A stretch of 62,520 bases of DNA from an uncultured Acidimicrobiales bacterium (GTDB lineage: Bacteria; Actinomycetota; Acidimicrobiia; Acidimicrobiales; SHLQ01), in assembly GCA_938084885.1 (NCBI GenBank), contig CALKGG010000006.1, positions 1-62,520 on the forward strand, given 5' to 3'. The notes beneath the pieces are model-generated. The model was given only the letters and a program-made list of their open reading frames with translations, did not search any database and had not been told where the DNA came from. Position 1 is the stretch's first letter, and every line of letters starts with the position of its first letter. A program made the translations under genes and the position numbers. Below, piece after piece: positions 60,630 to 62,520 of the stretch.

Positions 60630-61682
60630 CTAGTGTCGCATCTCGTCTGCGGTTTTCGTGTGCAGCGCCAGTTTCTCTCCGGCTTGGCCAGAGTCGATCG
60701 CTGCATGGGCGAGATCGAGACCCGAGGCAATGTCGGGGACGATGTCGGCAACGACGAGCCCGGCTGCGGCGTTGAGCGTGACGATGTCTCGTACCGCTCC
60801 AGTTTCGCCTTCGAGGAGACGGTGGAAGATCGCGGCGTTGGCTGCAGCGTCGCCGCCGTCGAGCGCTCCAGGTGCCGGAGCAGAGATGCCGAGCTCTGTG
60901 GGGTCGATCACCATTTGGGCCTGTTCGCCGTCGACGAGTTGCCGGACTGTTGTTGGACCAGCGGTAGAGAGCTCGTCGAGCGAACCGTGGCCAGTGACGA
61001 CCCAGGACCGGTCAGATCCAGTCGCTTGGAGCACCTCGATCATCCGATCGGCGAGTGCGTCATCTGATACGCCGACAACTTGGCGTTTCAGGCGCGCTGG
61101 GTGCGCTAGTGGACCGAGAATGTTGAACACGGTTCGGATCCCCATCTGCACCCGGACAGGCCCCGCGAAACGTAGGGCCGGGTGGTAGGCCTTAGCGAAC
61201 GCGAAGCCGACGCCGGTTTGGTCGACGAGCTCTTCGAGTTGCGCTGGGGTGATCTCGAAGTTGATGCCGAGCGCTTCGAGCAAGTCGAAGCTGCCCGATG
61301 TCGATGACGCCTTGCGATTGCCGTGCTTGCAGATTCGTGCGCCGCCAGCCGATGCAATAAAACACGCCATGGTGCTGACGTTGAGGGCGGCCTTGCGACG
61401 GCTCGGTGAACCGCCCATGCCGACGATGTCGATGGTTCCCGCTGGCATTGTCAGCGGTGTCGCAGCGTCGTGCATGGCCCGGACCATGCCGGACAGTTCG
61501 TCGGGCGTTTCGCCCTTCTGACCAATTCCCATGGTGAACGCTGCGATCTGGCCTTCGGTGGCGTCTCCGGCGAGAATCGTGCGCAACACCGCTTCGGTGG
61601 TCGTTGCGTCGAGGTCGTTATTTGCGGTGAGAGCGCCAAGAACTGTCGGCCAACCGCCGAGCTCGTCGAGTGTCGTGGTCAT
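60630..61682 (-). CDS. trpD: Anthranilate phosphoribosyltransferase
   Basis: 350 aa. Transfers phosphoribose to anthranilate. KHGNRKASSTSGSFDLLEALG is the strongest TrpD motif; RTVFNILGPLAHPA and TGHGSLDELSTAGPT follow. The usual GTGGD diphosphate loop reads GMGGSPSRRKAALNVST: Thr to Met, Asp to Ser. The rest is normal. ATG 61682 follows the rubrerythrin-like stop by 22 nt. It stands about 59 kb from trpE and trpC in this window, so the trp pathway is split. Confidence 0.92.
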   Translation of the reverse strand: MTTTLDELGGWPTVLGALTANNDLDATTTEAVLRTILAGDATEGQIAAFTMGIGQKGETPDELSGMVRAMHDAATPLTMPAGTIDIVGMGGSPSRRKAALNVSTMACFIASAGGARICKHGNRKASSTSGSFDLLEALGINFEITPAQLEELVDQTGVGFAFAKAYHPALRFAGPVRVQMGIRTVFNILGPLAHPARLKRQVVGVSDDALADRMIEVLQATGSDRSWVVTGHGSLDELSTAGPTTVRQLVDGEQAQMVIDPTELGISAPAPGALDGGDAAANAAIFHRLLEGETGAVRDIVTLNAAAGLVVADIVPDIASGLDLAHAAIDSGQAGEKLALHTKTADEMRH

Positions 61683-61704
61683 GGCCGCAATGTAGTGCGC
61701 GAAT

Positions 61705-62118
61705 TCAGAGGTTTTCGAGGCTGGCGTCGAACTTCTGGGCATGGCCCAAGTCGGAGCGGACTTGTGTGTCGAGCCATTCGGCAATCTCGTCAAGGCCTTC
61801 GGCGCGGGCAACCTCGGCGAAACCGGCAAGGAGGTCGTTGGCTTTGTCGGCTTCGGTTGAGGAGGCGGCTGCGAGGTTGTCAGCGGTGTCGCCGATCGGC
61901 GCTCCGGTTGTGGGATGGCCGACCTCGGCGAGGTAGTCGAGGTGGCCGAACGCTTGGCCCAGCTTGATCTCGGCCAGGGCGACAAATTGTTTGGCTGCGT
62001 CGGGGTGGCCCTCGACGTCGGCCTGCTGAGCGCACCAGCGGTACACGACGCTCGCGGTGCTCTCGGCTTCGAAGGCGGCCTTCAGGTTGGTGTGGGTTTG
62101 CGTGCCGTCGAGTTTCAC
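61705..62118 (-). CDS. Rubrerythrin-like ferritin-fold protein
   Basis: 137 aa. Four-helix ferritin-like protein: NLKAAFEAESTASVVYRWCAQQA (first Glu of the di-iron site), then AEIKLGQAFGHLDYL and a long C-terminal helix pair ending SDLGHAQKFDASL. No rubredoxin domain follows. The ExxH spacing is not the textbook one, so metal binding is uncertain. GTG 62118 lies 6 nt after TATTGT, predicting a leaderless mRNA; possibly co-transcribed with trpD. Confidence 0.8.
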   Translation of the reverse strand: MKLDGTQTHTNLKAAFEAESTASVVYRWCAQQADVEGHPDAAKQFVALAEIKLGQAFGHLDYLAEVGHPTTGAPIGDTADNLAAASSTEADKANDLLAGFAEVARAEGLDEIAEWLDTQVRSDLGHAQKFDASLENL

Positions 62119-62124
62119 AGTCCG

Positions 62125-62130
62125 ACAATA
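62125..62130 (-). promoter_or_regulatory. -10 element for leaderless rubrerythrin-like mRNA
   Basis: Minus-strand TATTGT, 6 nt before the GTG at 62118; lies in the 31-bp gap before rnpB on the other strand. Confidence 0.45.
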
Positions 62131-62149
62131 CCGGGCACACTTGTCGACG

Positions 62150-62511
<362 letters not shown>

Positions 62512-62520
62512 CACCACAAC

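Overview
The window is about 62.5 kb of dense, GC-rich bacterial chromosome with many GTG starts and many 4-base ATGA/GTGA gene overlaps. It looks like an actinobacterium: there is a mycothiol synthase-like acetyltransferase, SepF and DivIVA instead of FtsA, an MtrA/MtrB-like pair followed by a GerMN lipoprotein, DUF3040, a PimB-like mannosyltransferase, a TraR/DksA-like gene beside lspA, and menaquinone genes. Details such as a cell-division cluster without murF and a shortened MshD suggest a deep lineage such as Acidimicrobiia. That placement is inference, because no rRNA is present.

Layout. (1) 1-3086: a leftward operon of a GroES-like protein, trpE, ygfZ and trpC (cut by the window edge). 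(2) 3216-6678: hisH-hisF rightward, converging on a leftward unit of a 63-aa protein, hisC and hisB. That unit has a compact leader with three consecutive His codons, a T-box-like element and an intrinsic terminator. (3) 6763-13199: mshD-like, rlmN, a rhomboid-like membrane protein, an unknown, menG, menA, a nitroreductase and an unknown. (4) 13302-39187: one long leftward block. Read in transcription order it is mraZ, rsmH, ftsL, ftsI, murE, mraY, murD, ftsW, murG, murC, murB, ftsQ, ftsZ, pgeF, yggS, sepF, divIVA, traR/dksA-like, lspA, rluD, a phosphatase and dnaE. (5) 39521-45690: a lipoate ligase-like gene, a small protein, and the moxR-DUF58-transglutaminase trio. (6) 45844-54612: dinB, an inositol monophosphatase, the MtrAB-like system with a GerMN lipoprotein, pfkA, glpK and a ROK kinase. 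(7) 54606-59371: an unusual ATPase, an SRPBCC protein, a membrane protein, a PimB-like glycosyltransferase, queG and a CxxC mini-protein. (8) 59414-62511: a NYN/PIN-like RNA-binding protein, trpD, a rubrerythrin-like protein and, divergently, the RNase P RNA gene rnpB.

Functionally the centre is septal peptidoglycan synthesis and division: lipid II assembly (MurB-E, MraY, MurG), septal synthase (FtsW/FtsI), the FtsQ/L complex, and FtsZ anchored by SepF, with DivIVA at poles or septum. Tryptophan and histidine biosynthesis genes are scattered around it. No complete tRNA, rRNA, CRISPR array, insertion sequence or prophage was seen.

The most interesting signals are regulatory or RNA-level. They are the histidine leader at 6535-6678, two fully compensated base-pair changes in the usually invariant P4 core of RNase P RNA, a repeated TANNNT-(6 or 7 nt)-start pattern at 13 genes indicating widespread leaderless transcription, a promoter-overlapping 10-bp-periodic GTG repeat before mraZ, and a long hairpin in the ftsZ leader.
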